From Solirubrobacter pauli (lineage in GTDB: Bacteria > Actinomycetota > Thermoleophilia > Solirubrobacterales > Solirubrobacteraceae), in contig NZ_RBIL01000002.1 of the NCBI RefSeq assembly GCF_003633755.1, positions 1,984,001 through 2,048,000 of the forward strand: a stretch of 64,000 nucleotides of DNA, given 5' to 3'. Numbering within the stretch: the first letter of the stretch is position 1; every line of letters starts with the position of its first letter. The translations under genes and the position numbers were made by a program. Shown here piece after piece: positions 33,741-42,323 of the stretch. Under the pieces are notes generated by a model. The model worked only from the letters and a program-made list of their open reading frames with translations. It was not told where the DNA came from and did not search any database.

Positions 33741-35308
33741 GCCCGGAGCTCGATCCCGATCTGCTCGGCGTCGAGCCGCGCGAGCGCGGCGTTCAGCGCG
33801 CCGGCGCTGAAGACGCCCTCGTCACGGGCGTCGAGAAGCGCGGCGCGCTGGGCGTCAAGGACGGCGACGCGGTCGCCGTCCATCCCGGCCGACGCCAGCG
33901 CGAGCCGCTCGTCCAGCCGCGCCCGCTCGTCCGGGTCGAAGCGCTCCGGCGCGGGCTTGACCCAGCGCACCATGCGCGGCAGCGTCCCGCCCTGGATGAT
34001 CAGCGACCCAGCCGCCACCAGGAACGCGATCAGGATCAGCAGCGAGCGCTGCGGCGTGTCCTCCGGAAGGGTCTGGGCGGCGGCGAGGGTGACCGCCCCG
34101 CGCATGCCCGCCCACACGACCACGGTGCCCTCGCGCCAGCCGAGCGGCTCGGCGCGGAAGTAGTCCAGGTCGGCCAGCACACGGCGCACGCGCGCGCGGA
34201 AGCGCTCGACCGCCGTCTCGGCGTCAGACGCGCGGCGCGTGAGCCGTTTGACGACCTCCGGGTCGCCCTCGTCGAGGCGCGCCTGCATCTCCTCGGCCCG
34301 GCGGATGCGCCGCTCGCCGCGGTCGACGCGGCGCGCGAGGCCCGCCAGCAGCGGCGCCACGTAGGCGGCGCGGATCAGCAGCGTCAGCGTCAGCGCGCCC
34401 GCCGCGACGGCGACCGCGGTGCCGAGGTCCCCCTCCGCGTCCTCGAGGATCGCCGACAGCTCGAGGCCCATCACGAGGAACACGCCGCCCTCGAGCACGA
34501 GCTCGACCGTCCGCCAGTTCTCGGTGTCGGACAGGCGGTGCCGCGGTGAGAGCCGCTCCGGCCCGTGGCGGCCGGTCGCGAGGCCCGCGCAGACCGCCGC
34601 CACCAGCCCGGACGCGCCGATCTCCTCGGCCGGGACGGCGGCGAGGAACGGCACGGTGAAGCCGAGCACGGTGTTGACCGCCGGGTCCGCGACGCGCGCG
34701 CGGAACCACAGGTTCGCGTGGCCGACGACGAAGCCGATCACCACCGCCGCGGCGACCGCGAAGGCGAAATCGCCCACCACCCCGCCGAACGAGACCGAGG
34801 CGGCCGCGCCCGCCACGGCGCTGCGCAGGATCACGAGCGCCGTGGCGTCGTTGAGCAGGCTCTCCCCCTCCAGCACCGCGGTGATCCGGCCCGAGACGCC
34901 GACGCGCTTGACGATCGACGTCGCCACCGCGTCCGTCGGGCTGACGATCGCGCCCAGCGCGATCCCCCAGGCGAGGCTCAACCCCGGGATCACGGCGGAG
35001 AAGAACAGGCCGAGCAACAACGCGCTCAGCACCACGAGCACGACCGAGAGCCCGCGGATCGCCGTGAACTCGCGCCGGAAGTCCATCGCCGGCATCGACA
35101 CCGCGGCCGAATACAGCAGCGGCGGCAGCACCACGGTCAGGATCCAGTGCGGCTCGATCTCCACGTCCGGCACGAACGGGAGGAAGCTGACGCCGATGCC
35201 GACCAGCACCAGCAGCAGCGGCGCGGCCACCCCGAGCCGGGGTGCGACGGACGTCGCCCCGGCGATCGCCAGCAGCCCGAGGACGACGACGATCAGCGAC
35301 TCGGTCAA
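33737..35308 (-). CDS. CPA1-family Na+/H+ antiporter
   Basis: Membrane antiporter of about 523 residues, exchanging sodium or potassium for protons. The N-terminal half has about twelve membrane segments with the CPA1 core motifs GAIVSPTDAVATSIVKRVGV and VLEGESLLNDATALVILRSA; an arginine motif follows in WAGMRGAVTLAAAQTLPED. A charged loop of about 60 residues lies between helices 10 and 11 and a cytoplasmic C-terminal tail follows. The start is unsure: no ATG or GTG precedes the first membrane segment, so TTG at 35308 (MTESLIVVVLGLL) or TTG at 35347 must be used. It is divergent from the sigma factor gene. Confidence 0.88.
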   Translation of the reverse strand: MTESLIVVVLGLLAIAGATSVAPRLGVAAPLLLVLVGIGVSFLPFVPDVEIEPHWILTVVLPPLLYSAAVSMPAMDFRREFTAIRGLSVVLVVLSALLLGLFFSAVIPGLSLAWGIALGAIVSPTDAVATSIVKRVGVSGRITAVLEGESLLNDATALVILRSAVAGAAASVSFGGVVGDFAFAVAAAVVIGFVVGHANLWFRARVADPAVNTVLGFTVPFLAAVPAEEIGASGLVAAVCAGLATGRHGPERLSPRHRLSDTENWRTVELVLEGGVFLVMGLELSAILEDAEGDLGTAVAVAAGALTLTLLIRAAYVAPLLAGLARRVDRGERRIRRAEEMQARLDEGDPEVVKRLTRRASDAETAVERFRARVRRVLADLDYFRAEPLGWREGTVVVWAGMRGAVTLAAAQTLPEDTPQRSLLILIAFLVAAGSLIIQGGTLPRMVRWVKPAPERFDPDERARLDERLALASAGMDGDRVAVLDAQRAALLDARDEGVFSAGALNAALARLDAEQIGIELRA

Positions 35309-35395
35309 CGCCCGACGTTGTATCGCGCGCTCGCACCGGAGACGCAACGCTCAGTGCGTCACTGCATCCGCGCGGTCGACTACGCTCGCTGCGCC

Positions 35396-35992
35396 GTGCC
35401 CAGGCTCCGCATTCTTCGGCCCTCGCCGACCACGAGCCTGCTGGCCCGCGCGCAGCGGGACCCCGAGCAGTACGCCGCCTTCTACGACGCGTACTCGGAC
35501 CGCGTGCTCGCCTACCTCGCGCGGCGCGTGTTCGACCCGGAGGTCGCGGTCGACCTGATGTCCGAGACGTTCGCGAAGGTGCTCGCCCAGCGCATGCAGT
35601 TCCGCGGCGACACGGCGGCGGAGGAGCAGGGCTGGCTGTTCGCGATCGCGCGCACCGAGCTCTGGCACTACTGGCGCTCCGGCCGGGTCGAGCGCGCGGC
35701 GCTGGAGCGCTTCGCGATCGAGGTCCCGCCGATGGACGAGGACGAGTTCGTCCGCGTCGAGGCGCTCGCCGGGCTGGACTCGCTGGACGGGCCGCTGCTG
35801 GACGCCGTCTACGCGCTGCCGGACGACCAGCGGCGCGCGGTGGACCTGCGGATCATCCAGGAGCGCTCGTACGCGGACCTGGCCGCCACGCTCGAGGTCT
35901 CCCAGCAGGTCGCGCGGGCACGCGTCTCCCGCGGCCTGCGCGCCCTGGCGCGGGCCCTGCGCGACGATCTCGGGATGGAGGACGTCGCGTGA
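35396..35992 (+). CDS. Sigma-70 family RNA polymerase sigma factor (ECF type)
   Basis: ECF-type sigma factor of 198 residues that would direct RNA polymerase to a small regulon. Region 2 has AAFYDAYSDRVLAYLARRVF, DLMSETFAKVLAQRMQFRG and EEQGWLFAIARTELWHYWRS; region 4 has LPDDQRRAVDLRIIQERSYA and TLEVSQQVARARVSRGLRAL, the last being its helix-turn-helix. The GTG at 35396 fits both the start of region 2 and the divergent antiporter. Its stop overlaps the GTG start of the following membrane protein gene, so that protein is likely its partner. Confidence 0.88.
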   Translation: MPRLRILRPSPTTSLLARAQRDPEQYAAFYDAYSDRVLAYLARRVFDPEVAVDLMSETFAKVLAQRMQFRGDTAAEEQGWLFAIARTELWHYWRSGRVERAALERFAIEVPPMDEDEFVRVEALAGLDSLDGPLLDAVYALPDDQRRAVDLRIIQERSYADLAATLEVSQQVARARVSRGLRALARALRDDLGMEDVA

Positions 35993-36639
35993 GCGACCGC
36001 CAGGTGCAGAACGCGATCCGCGACCAGCTCGTGGCCGCGGCCGTGCGCGAGCACGAGACCCGCCCGCGCCCGCGGAGGCGGTGGCGTCTGCGCGTCGCCG
36101 GCGTGCTCGTCCTGGGCGGCCTCGGGGTCGCCGCGGGCGCGCAGGGCACCGGTCTGCTGTCCGAGGGCAAGGCGCTGGACCGGCCGTTCCCGGGCGTGCT
36201 CGAAGGCCCGGAGGTCCGCGCGACCGACGGCCCGCGGTTGACGATCACCGCCCCGAGCCCGGACCCGCGGTACACGTTCGGCGTCGGCGTGTTCACGTCC
36301 CGCACCGGGCAGGACTGCGTGCTGGCCGGCTACGCGCTGGGCGAGCGGCTCGGGCTCCTCCGTGACGGGCGCTTCCACCCGTACGGCGACGACGTCCCCG
36401 GCATGTGCGTGGACCTGAAGCGGCTGCCGCGGACGCTGGACCTGATGCAGGTCGGCGGCAAGACCCTCGTGTTCGGGCTCGCGCGTGCGAGCCATACGCC
36501 GCCCCCGCCGCTGCTGTACGACGGCAAGCGCTACGAGCCGAAGCTCGGGGCGGACGGCAGCTTCCTGTTCGTGATCGACGCGCGCGTCGACATCAACCGG
36601 CTGCGCGAGGTGGGCTCACCCGCCGCGGACGGCGGGTGA
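35989..36639 (+). CDS. Membrane protein paired with the sigma factor
   Basis: Protein of 216 residues with a cytoplasmic N-terminus of about 35 residues, one membrane segment (VAGVLVLGGLGVAAGAQGTG) and an outside domain of about 160 residues. It lacks the HxxxCxxC zinc motif of common ECF anti-sigma factors. Its GTG start overlaps the sigma stop codon (GTGA). By position it may hold the sigma factor at the membrane and sense an outside signal; this is inference. The outer domain contains LTITAPSPDPRYTFGVGVFT and two well-separated cysteines that could form a disulfide. Confidence 0.65.
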   Translation: MSDRQVQNAIRDQLVAAAVREHETRPRPRRRWRLRVAGVLVLGGLGVAAGAQGTGLLSEGKALDRPFPGVLEGPEVRATDGPRLTITAPSPDPRYTFGVGVFTSRTGQDCVLAGYALGERLGLLRDGRFHPYGDDVPGMCVDLKRLPRTLDLMQVGGKTLVFGLARASHTPPPPLLYDGKRYEPKLGADGSFLFVIDARVDINRLREVGSPAADGG

Positions 36640-36652
36640 GCGCGCCCGTGGG

Positions 36653-37090
36653 CTAGGAGAACGCCTTCGCGGCCGAGCGCAGCTTCTTCTCCGCGCTATC
36701 GGCCTTCTTCTGCGCCGAGCGCAGCTTGGACTTGCTGTCGGCGTCGATCGCCTCGATCAGCTTGTCGAGGGCCTCGTCGTACGTCTCCAGCCCGTCGAGC
36801 AGCTTCGTCCGGGCCGTCCGGAGCTTGGAGGACGACGCCTCCTCGGCCTCGACCTTGCCGTGGAAGCTCCGCGTCGCCTTGGCGAACGTGCGCGTGGCGC
36901 TCTTGAGCTTCGCCTCGTCGCCGTCTTCCAGGCCCTTCACGCTGTTGGCGTAGCGCTTGGCGGCCTTCTCCCACTTCTTGGCCTGCGTCGCGACGGTCTT
37001 CCTGAGCGACGTGTCGTCCGCTCGAGCCGCGCTCGGAACCAGCGCCAGCATGACGGCGGTGATGATCAGTCCGGCGAATGTGGATCGCAT
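36653..37090 (-). CDS. Small secreted coiled-coil protein
   Basis: Unrecognised protein of 145 residues with a signal peptide (STFAGLIITAVMLALVPSAA) cleaved near ARADD. The rest is a lysine- and alanine-rich helix with heptad-like spacing, such as TQAKKWEKAAKRYANSVKGL and RSAQKKADSAEKKLRSAAKA. It resembles a histone-like or wall-binding coiled coil. ATG at 37090 places the signal peptide at the start. It overlaps no neighbour and converges on the sigma partner gene. Confidence 0.65.
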   Translation of the reverse strand: MRSTFAGLIITAVMLALVPSAARADDTSLRKTVATQAKKWEKAAKRYANSVKGLEDGDEAKLKSATRTFAKATRSFHGKVEAEEASSSKLRTARTKLLDGLETYDEALDKLIEAIDADSKSKLRSAQKKADSAEKKLRSAAKAFS

Positions 37091-37134
37091 GCGGGCGCCG
37101 TACCCACTGAGGAGAACGGAAGTGCGAGCAGGAC

Positions 37135-37168
37135 CAGCCGCGCGGTCCGATCGCTGACCGCGCGGCTG
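37135..37168 (-). terminator. Terminator-like hairpin after the ArsR-type gene
   Basis: Perfect 13-bp stem CAGCCGCGCGGTC / GACCGCGCGGCTG with an 8-base loop, 10 bases beyond the stop codon of the minus-strand regulator gene. No T tract. Confidence 0.65.
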
Positions 37169-37177
37169 CCCGAAGGA

Positions 37178-37780
37178 TCAGCTGTCGTTGCCGGCGCGCT
37201 TGAAGTGCAGCAGGCCGAGCTCGGTGGCGAACACACCGTCGGTCCCGCGCGCGGCGCTCTCGGCGGCGATCGCGTGCACCTGCTCCTGCGTCTTGGCCAG
37301 GAGCTTGTTGAGCTTCTTGAACGCCTTCTCGTCGAGCTCGAGCGGCGTGCGGGCGAGCACGACCTCGGGATCCTCGAGCGCGCCCTCGTCCGCCGCGGCG
37401 GCCAGGTCGGTCACGAGCTCCTGGATCGTCTCGCCGGCCAGCTCACCCCGGAGCCCCGACGGAAGCGTGCGCCACTGCCCCTCGTCGAGGGTCGGCCGGG
37501 CGGTGGCCTTGTAGAAGTGCTGCAGCGCGCCGCGACGCGGCTCCGTGCGCACGAGCTCCACGCAGTCGTAGTCGCGCAGCATGCGCACGTGGTAGCTGAC
37601 GACCCCGAGCGGAGCCCCGAGCTCCACCGCGAGGTCACCGGGGCTGGCGACCCGCTCGCCGAGCCGCTGGAGGATGCGTGCGCGCAACGGATGCGCGAGC
37701 GCCTTCGCGATACGAGCCTCGGACGTTTCACCCGCCGGACGCGTACCGTTACTAGATGAGGTTGATGCAGTACTGGGCAT
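37178..37780 (-). CDS. ArsR-type winged-helix transcriptional regulator
   Basis: DNA-binding regulator of 200 residues. The winged helix lies at about 22-90: ARIAKALAHPLRARILQRLG, then SPGDLAVELGAPLGVVSYHV and FYKATARPTLDEG. The N-terminal 20 residues are serine/threonine-rich, and a C-terminal helical domain of about 110 residues, with KAFKKLNKLLAKTQEQVHAI, probably dimerises. No cysteine cluster for metal sensing is seen, so the signal is unknown. ATG at 37780 leaves 149 bases to the divergent MarR-type gene. Confidence 0.82.
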   Translation of the reverse strand: MPSTASTSSSNGTRPAGETSEARIAKALAHPLRARILQRLGERVASPGDLAVELGAPLGVVSYHVRMLRDYDCVELVRTEPRRGALQHFYKATARPTLDEGQWRTLPSGLRGELAGETIQELVTDLAAAADEGALEDPEVVLARTPLELDEKAFKKLNKLLAKTQEQVHAIAAESAARGTDGVFATELGLLHFKRAGNDS

Positions 37781-37929
37781 GGTCAGGATGCAGACTACCG
37801 CTCCTGACGGCCGAATGTGCGTTCCTCACGGACTGCACCGTCCATTTACTAGCAGGTAGCGGGTATTTGCCGACCGCGAACGCCGCCGCTCCATGACTCC
37901 AACTTGCAGGAAGTCGGAGCGGCTGATAC

Positions 37930-38382
37930 GTGTCATCGCGGCGATATATAGCTCTGCTATACATTTCTGCCATCGAAGATCTCGCCGCTCAGCTGGAGCG
38001 CCGTGTCGCGCTCGTCACGCAGCTCCTGCGCGCCCACGCGCCGCGCGGACGGAGCGTCGGCGCCCTGCTCACGCTCCGGCGCCTGGACGCCGAGGGGCCG
38101 CAGCGCGTGACCGACCTCGCCGCCGCCGAGCTCGTGACCCAGCCGACGATGACCGTGCTGGTCAACCGGCTCGAGCAGGACGGGCTCGTGCGCAAGACGC
38201 GCGACGCGGAGGACGCGCGGGCCGTGCTCGTCGAGATCACGGAAGTCGGCCGCGCCCAGCTCACCGAGGTGCGCGCCGGCCGGGCGGCCGTCCTGCAGGA
38301 GCGGCTCGACCGCCTGGACGACGAGGCGCGTGCCGCGCTCGCCGCCGCCCTGCCCGCACTCGACCAACTCCTTGACGTATGA
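37930..38382 (+). CDS. MarR-family transcriptional regulator
   Basis: MarR-type repressor of 150 residues with the winged helix VGALLTLRRLDAEGPQRVTD, LVTQPTMTVLVNRLEQDGLV and RKTRDAEDARAVLVEITEVG. It probably controls the MFS exporter gene, whose ATG overlaps its stop codon (ATGA). The GTG at 37930 is the only ordinary start in the frame before the domain. A 21-bp near-perfect palindrome lies over codons 5-12, an odd place for an operator, so the real start could be further downstream at a rare codon. Confidence 0.82.
   Translation: MSSRRYIALLYISAIEDLAAQLERRVALVTQLLRAHAPRGRSVGALLTLRRLDAEGPQRVTDLAAAELVTQPTMTVLVNRLEQDGLVRKTRDAEDARAVLVEITEVGRAQLTEVRAGRAAVLQERLDRLDDEARAALAAALPALDQLLDV
37944..37964. 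promoter_or_regulatory. Palindromic operator candidate for the MarR protein
   Basis: Inverted repeat TATAGC-TCT-GCTATA, extending with one mismatch to ATATATAGC...GCTATACAT. AT-rich and 21 bp long, typical of MarR sites. It also contains TATA boxes facing both ways. Confidence 0.6.
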
Positions 38383-39554
38383 GCTCTCTGCTGCACCAAC
38401 CCCGTTCCGTCTATGCCGTCGCCTTCGCGTGCGTCGTGGCGTTCATGGGCATCGGCCTCGTGGACCCGATCCTGCCGGTCCTCGCCGAGGACCTGAACGC
38501 GTCGCCGAGTCAGGTCTCGCTGCTCTTCACGAGCTACTTCGCGATGACCGGGCTCTCGATGCTCGTCACCGGCTTCTTCGCCTCCCGCATCGGCCCGCGC
38601 AAGACGCTGCTGGTCGGCCTGTTCCTGGTCGTCGTCTTCAGCGCGCTGGCCGGCCTGTCCGACACGATCGGCCAGATCGCCGGCTTCCGCATCGGCTGGG
38701 GCCTCGGCAACGCGCTGTTCATCGCCACCGCGCTGTCGGTGATCGTCGGCGCGGCGACCGGCGGACTGGCCTCGGCGATCATCCTCTACGAGGCCGCGCT
38801 CGGCCTCGGCATCGCGTCCGGCCCGTTGCTCGGCGGCCTGCTCGGGAACGTCTCCTGGCGCGGGCCGTTCTTCGGCACCGCGGTGCTGATGGCGATCGGC
38901 TTCCTGCTGATCGCGGTCTGGCTCGGCCCCGTGGCCAATCCCACCCGCCGCGTGTCGATCCTGGACCCGCTCCGCGCGCTCGGCCACGGCGGCCTGCGGT
39001 CGATGGCGATCGTCGCCGTCTTCTACAACTTCGGCTTCTTCACGATCCTCGCGTACACGCCGCTGCTGCTCGGCATGAGCGCGATCCAGCTCGGCCTCAT
39101 CTACTTCGGCTGGGGCGTCCTCGTCGCGCTGACGTCGGTGTTCGGCGCGCAGCGGCTGGAGCGGCGCTACGGCCTGGTCTCCGTGCTCGGCGTGACGCTC
39201 GGGCTGGTCGCGGTCGACCTGTTCTTCGGCGGCATCTTCCACGCCTCCCGGGCGGGCCTGATCGTCGTGATCGTGCTCAGCGGCGCGCTGCTGGGCATCG
39301 TCAACACGGTGCTGACCGAGGCCGTGATGGCGGCGGCGGTCGTCGAGCGGCCGATCGCGTCGGCGGCGTACTCGTTCGTGCGCTTCACCGGCGGTGCGGT
39401 CGCGCCGTACCTGGCCGGCAAGCTCGCCGAGCACGTGTCCGCCGCCTCCCCCATGTACGTGGGCGCAGGGATGGTCGCGCTGTCGGTCGCCGCGCTCGCG
39501 CTGTCGCGGCGGCACCTGCATCACCGCGGGCCGGTCGTCGTCAGCCCGGCGTGA
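38379..39554 (+). CDS. MFS-type exporter
   Basis: Major facilitator superfamily transporter of 391 residues with twelve predicted membrane segments. The motif A loop between segments 2 and 3 reads GFFASRIGPRKTLLVG, and GLVDPILPVLAEDLNASPSQ is typical of drug/proton antiporters. Efflux of a toxic compound is likely, given the coupled MarR gene, but the compound is unknown. ATG at 38379 overlaps the stop of the MarR gene. Confidence 0.88.
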   Translation: MSSLLHQPRSVYAVAFACVVAFMGIGLVDPILPVLAEDLNASPSQVSLLFTSYFAMTGLSMLVTGFFASRIGPRKTLLVGLFLVVVFSALAGLSDTIGQIAGFRIGWGLGNALFIATALSVIVGAATGGLASAIILYEAALGLGIASGPLLGGLLGNVSWRGPFFGTAVLMAIGFLLIAVWLGPVANPTRRVSILDPLRALGHGGLRSMAIVAVFYNFGFFTILAYTPLLLGMSAIQLGLIYFGWGVLVALTSVFGAQRLERRYGLVSVLGVTLGLVAVDLFFGGIFHASRAGLIVVIVLSGALLGIVNTVLTEAVMAAAVVERPIASAAYSFVRFTGGAVAPYLAGKLAEHVSAASPMYVGAGMVALSVAALALSRRHLHHRGPVVVSPA

Positions 39555-39569
39555 GAGCATGCGCGGCCA

Positions 39570-42323
39570 GTGGTCGGCCGCGCCCGTGAACTCGCCCGCC
39601 TCAAAGACGCGCTCGGTCGGCTCCCCGCCGTCGTCGCGCTCACCGGCGAGCCCGGCATCGGCAAGTCCCGGCTGCTCGGCGCCCTGCGCGACGAGGCCGC
39701 CGGGGCGCTCGTGCTGAGCGGGCGGGCGGCGGAGTTCGAGCGCGAGCTGCCGTACGGGCCGCTCGTCGACGCGCTCGACGCGCACCTCGCCAGCCTCGAC
39801 GACACGAAGCTGCGCGGGCTGGACACCGAGCAGCTCGGCGGGATCTTCCCCGCGCTCGCGGACCGCGCGGGCGCGACGCCGACGCTCGCGGTCGAGCGCT
39901 ACCGCTCGCACCGCGCGGTGATCGAGCTGCTGGCCCGGCTGGCGGCGACGAAGCCGCTGGTGCTCACGCTCGACGACATGCATCACGCGGACCCCGCCTC
40001 TCTGGAGCTGCTGCTCGCGCTGGTCCGGCGTCCGCCCGCCGGGCGCGTGCTCGTGGCGGTCGCGATGCGGCCGCCCGCGCCGGACGGGCTCCGGGACGGC
40101 GACGCGTTGATCCGGATCGACCTCGGCCCGCTGGACCCCGACGAGGCGTTGGAGCTGATCGGCACGGCGCTACCGGCCGCGCAGCGCGACGCGGTGCTGC
40201 GCGAGAGCGGCGGCAACCCGTTCTACATCGAGCAGCTCGTGCGCGCGGGCGCGACGCTGCCGGGCAGCGTCGCGGAGGCGATCGCGGGCGAGCTGCGGAC
40301 GCTGGACGCCGTCCCACGCCGGTTGCTGGAGGGCGCGGCGGTGGCCGGCGATCCGTTCGAGCCCGAGCTGGCCGCGGCCGCGGCGGACCTCGAGGAGCCG
40401 CTCGCGCCGCTGGACGCGCTGCTCGCCTCCGGCCTCGTGCGCGCGACCGACGTCCCGCGCCAGTTCGCGTTCCGGCACCCGCTCGTGCACCGCGCGGTCT
40501 ACGAGGGCGCGCCCGGTGGCTGGCGGCTCGCGGCCCACGGCCGCGTCGCCCAGGCGCTGGCGGGCCGCGGCGCGCCGCCCCCGGTGCTCGCCCACCACGT
40601 CGAGTTCTCCGCCCCGCCCGGGGACGCGCAGGCGATCGCCCTCCTGCGGGCCGCCGGGGACATGATCCGCCCGCGCACGCCCGCGAGCGCCGCGCGCTGG
40701 TACGAGGCGGCGCTGCGGCTGGCCTCGGGCGCCGAGCTCGATCCCGCCGTCGGCGGTGAGACGCGGCGCGCGATCCTGAAGGACCTCGCGCAGGCCGAGG
40801 CGGCCGCCGGCCGGCTGGAGCGGAGCCGCCGCGCGCTGTTGGAAGCGCTCGTGCTGGTCGACCCCGCGTCGCCCGAGCTCGTGACGCTCGTGACCCGCTG
40901 CGCGGCGGTGGAGCACTGGCTCGGCCGGCACGAGGACGCGCGCCGCCGGCTGCAGGCCGCGCTCGCGCAGCACGGCGAGTCGCAGGCGCTGCGGCTCGCG
41001 CTCGCCTTCGACGCGCTCTATGGGCTCGACCTCGCCACCAGCGCCGAGCGCGCCCGCTCCGCGCTCGACGGTCCCGACCGCGGCGCCAGCGCCTCCGCCG
41101 AGGCGCTCCTCGCGCTCGTGCTCGCCGCGTCCGGGCAGCGGGCGGCCGCCGAGCAGGCCGTCGAGGCGGCGACCGGCACGCTCGACGAGCTCGACGACCG
41201 CACCGTCGCCGCGCACCTGGAGGCGTTCTGGTACCTGGCCTGGGCGGAGTCCTTCCTGGATCGCTTCGACGCCTCGATCGAGCACGGTCGCCGCGGGCTG
41301 GAGCTGTCGCGCGCGACGGGCCAGGACTGGCTGCTCGTGCCGCTGACGCTCGCATCCGTGTTCCCGTACGAGATGCAGGGCCGCGTCGACGACGCGTGCG
41401 AGGCGGGCGCCGCCGCCGTCGACGCCGCGCGGCTGGCCGGCAACCCGCACTACCTCGCGTGGGCGCTGTGGGAATACGGGCTGGCGCTCTGGTACCACGG
41501 CGACACGTCGGGCGCACGGGCCGCGTTCGAGGAGAGCCACGCGCGCGCGACGGAAACCGGCCGGCTCCTGCTGTGGGAGAGCGAGCCGGGCTGGGCGTTC
41601 GGCACCGTGCTCGCCGAGGAGGGCGACGTCGTCGCGAGCCGCGCGATCCAGCTGCGCTGGTGCGGCGGGTTCGAGCTGCGCCACGTGATGCCCGCCGAGC
41701 ACAGCATCGCCTGGGACATCTTCGTCGACAACGCGCTCGCGCTGGACGACCTGGAGGAGGCCGAGGCCATGGCCGCGCGACTGGACGCGCACGCGCCGGA
41801 GATCCGCCGCCCGCTGGCGCAGGTCCTCGGCCACCGCTCCCGCGGCGCGGTCCGGCTCGCGCGCGAGGACGCGGACGGCGCGGCCGCGAGCGCGCGGGCC
41901 GCGATCGCGGTCGCCGAGCCCGCCGGGCTGGTGTTGGAGGCGCTCCGTGCGCGGATGCTGCTCGCCGCCGCGCTCGCGGACACCGATCGCGCGACCGCGG
42001 TGCGGGAGCTGCGCGCGGCCGAGCAGGCGCTCGACGCGGGCGGCGCCCACCTCCTGCGCGACCGCGCGCGCCGCGAGCTGCGCCGCCTCGGCCACCGCGT
42101 CGACGCCGCCCGCCGCCGCGAGCCCGCCGGGCTGGAAGGCCTTTCCGCACGCGAGCACGAGGTCGTCGCGCTCGTGGCCGCCGGCCACAGCAACCCGGCC
42201 ATCGCCGCCGAGCTGTTCCTGTCGGTGAAGACCGTCGAGACGCACCTGCGCAACGTCTTCGGCAAGCTCGGCGTGACCTCGCGCGCCGAGGTGGCCGCGG
42301 CGTTCGCGCGCGCTCAGGCGTAG
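39570..42323 (+). CDS. Large LuxR-type ATPase regulator (LAL)
   Basis: Regulator of 917 residues of the LAL class. The N-terminal ATPase has [17 protein letters not shown], Walker [16 protein letters not shown] and Walker [22 protein letters not shown] long helical middle region of TPR-like repeats follows and probably senses a ligand. The last 65 residues hold the LuxR helix-turn-helix: [20 protein letters not shown], then [20 protein letters not shown]. Such proteins activate catabolic or secondary metabolism genes on binding an inducer with ATP. GTG start at 39570, 15 bases after the MFS gene. It converges on a second LAL gene, overlapping by 10 bases. Confidence 0.88.
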   Translation: MVGRARELARLKDALGRLPAVVALTGEPGIGKSRLLGALRDEAAGALVLSGRAAEFERELPYGPLVDALDAHLASLDDTKLRGLDTEQLGGIFPALADRAGATPTLAVERYRSHRAVIELLARLAATKPLVLTLDDMHHADPASLELLLALVRRPPAGRVLVAVAMRPPAPDGLRDGDALIRIDLGPLDPDEALELIGTALPAAQRDAVLRESGGNPFYIEQLVRAGATLPGSVAEAIAGELRTLDAVPRRLLEGAAVAGDPFEPELAAAAADLEEPLAPLDALLASGLVRATDVPRQFAFRHPLVHRAVYEGAPGGWRLAAHGRVAQALAGRGAPPPVLAHHVEFSAPPGDAQAIALLRAAGDMIRPRTPASAARWYEAALRLASGAELDPAVGGETRRAILKDLAQAEAAAGRLERSRRALLEALVLVDPASPELVTLVTRCAAVEHWLGRHEDARRRLQAALAQHGESQALRLALAFDALYGLDLATSAERARSALDGPDRGASASAEALLALVLAASGQRAAAEQAVEAATGTLDELDDRTVAAHLEAFWYLAWAESFLDRFDASIEHGRRGLELSRATGQDWLLVPLTLASVFPYEMQGRVDDACEAGAAAVDAARLAGNPHYLAWALWEYGLALWYHGDTSGARAAFEESHARATETGRLLLWESEPGWAFGTVLAEEGDVVASRAIQLRWCGGFELRHVMPAEHSIAWDIFVDNALALDDLEEAEAMAARLDAHAPEIRRPLAQVLGHRSRGAVRLAREDADGAAASARAAIAVAEPAGLVLEALRARMLLAAALADTDRATAVRELRAAEQALDAGGAHLLRDRARRELRRLGHRVDAARRREPAGLEGLSAREHEVVALVAAGHSNPAIAAELFLSVKTVETHLRNVFGKLGVTSRAEVAAAFARAQA

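Noticed and set aside
37752-37973. A 73-residue minus-strand gene between the ArsR and MarR genes
   Set aside because: It overlaps both gene starts and the operator, and no ribosome site or conserved feature supports it.
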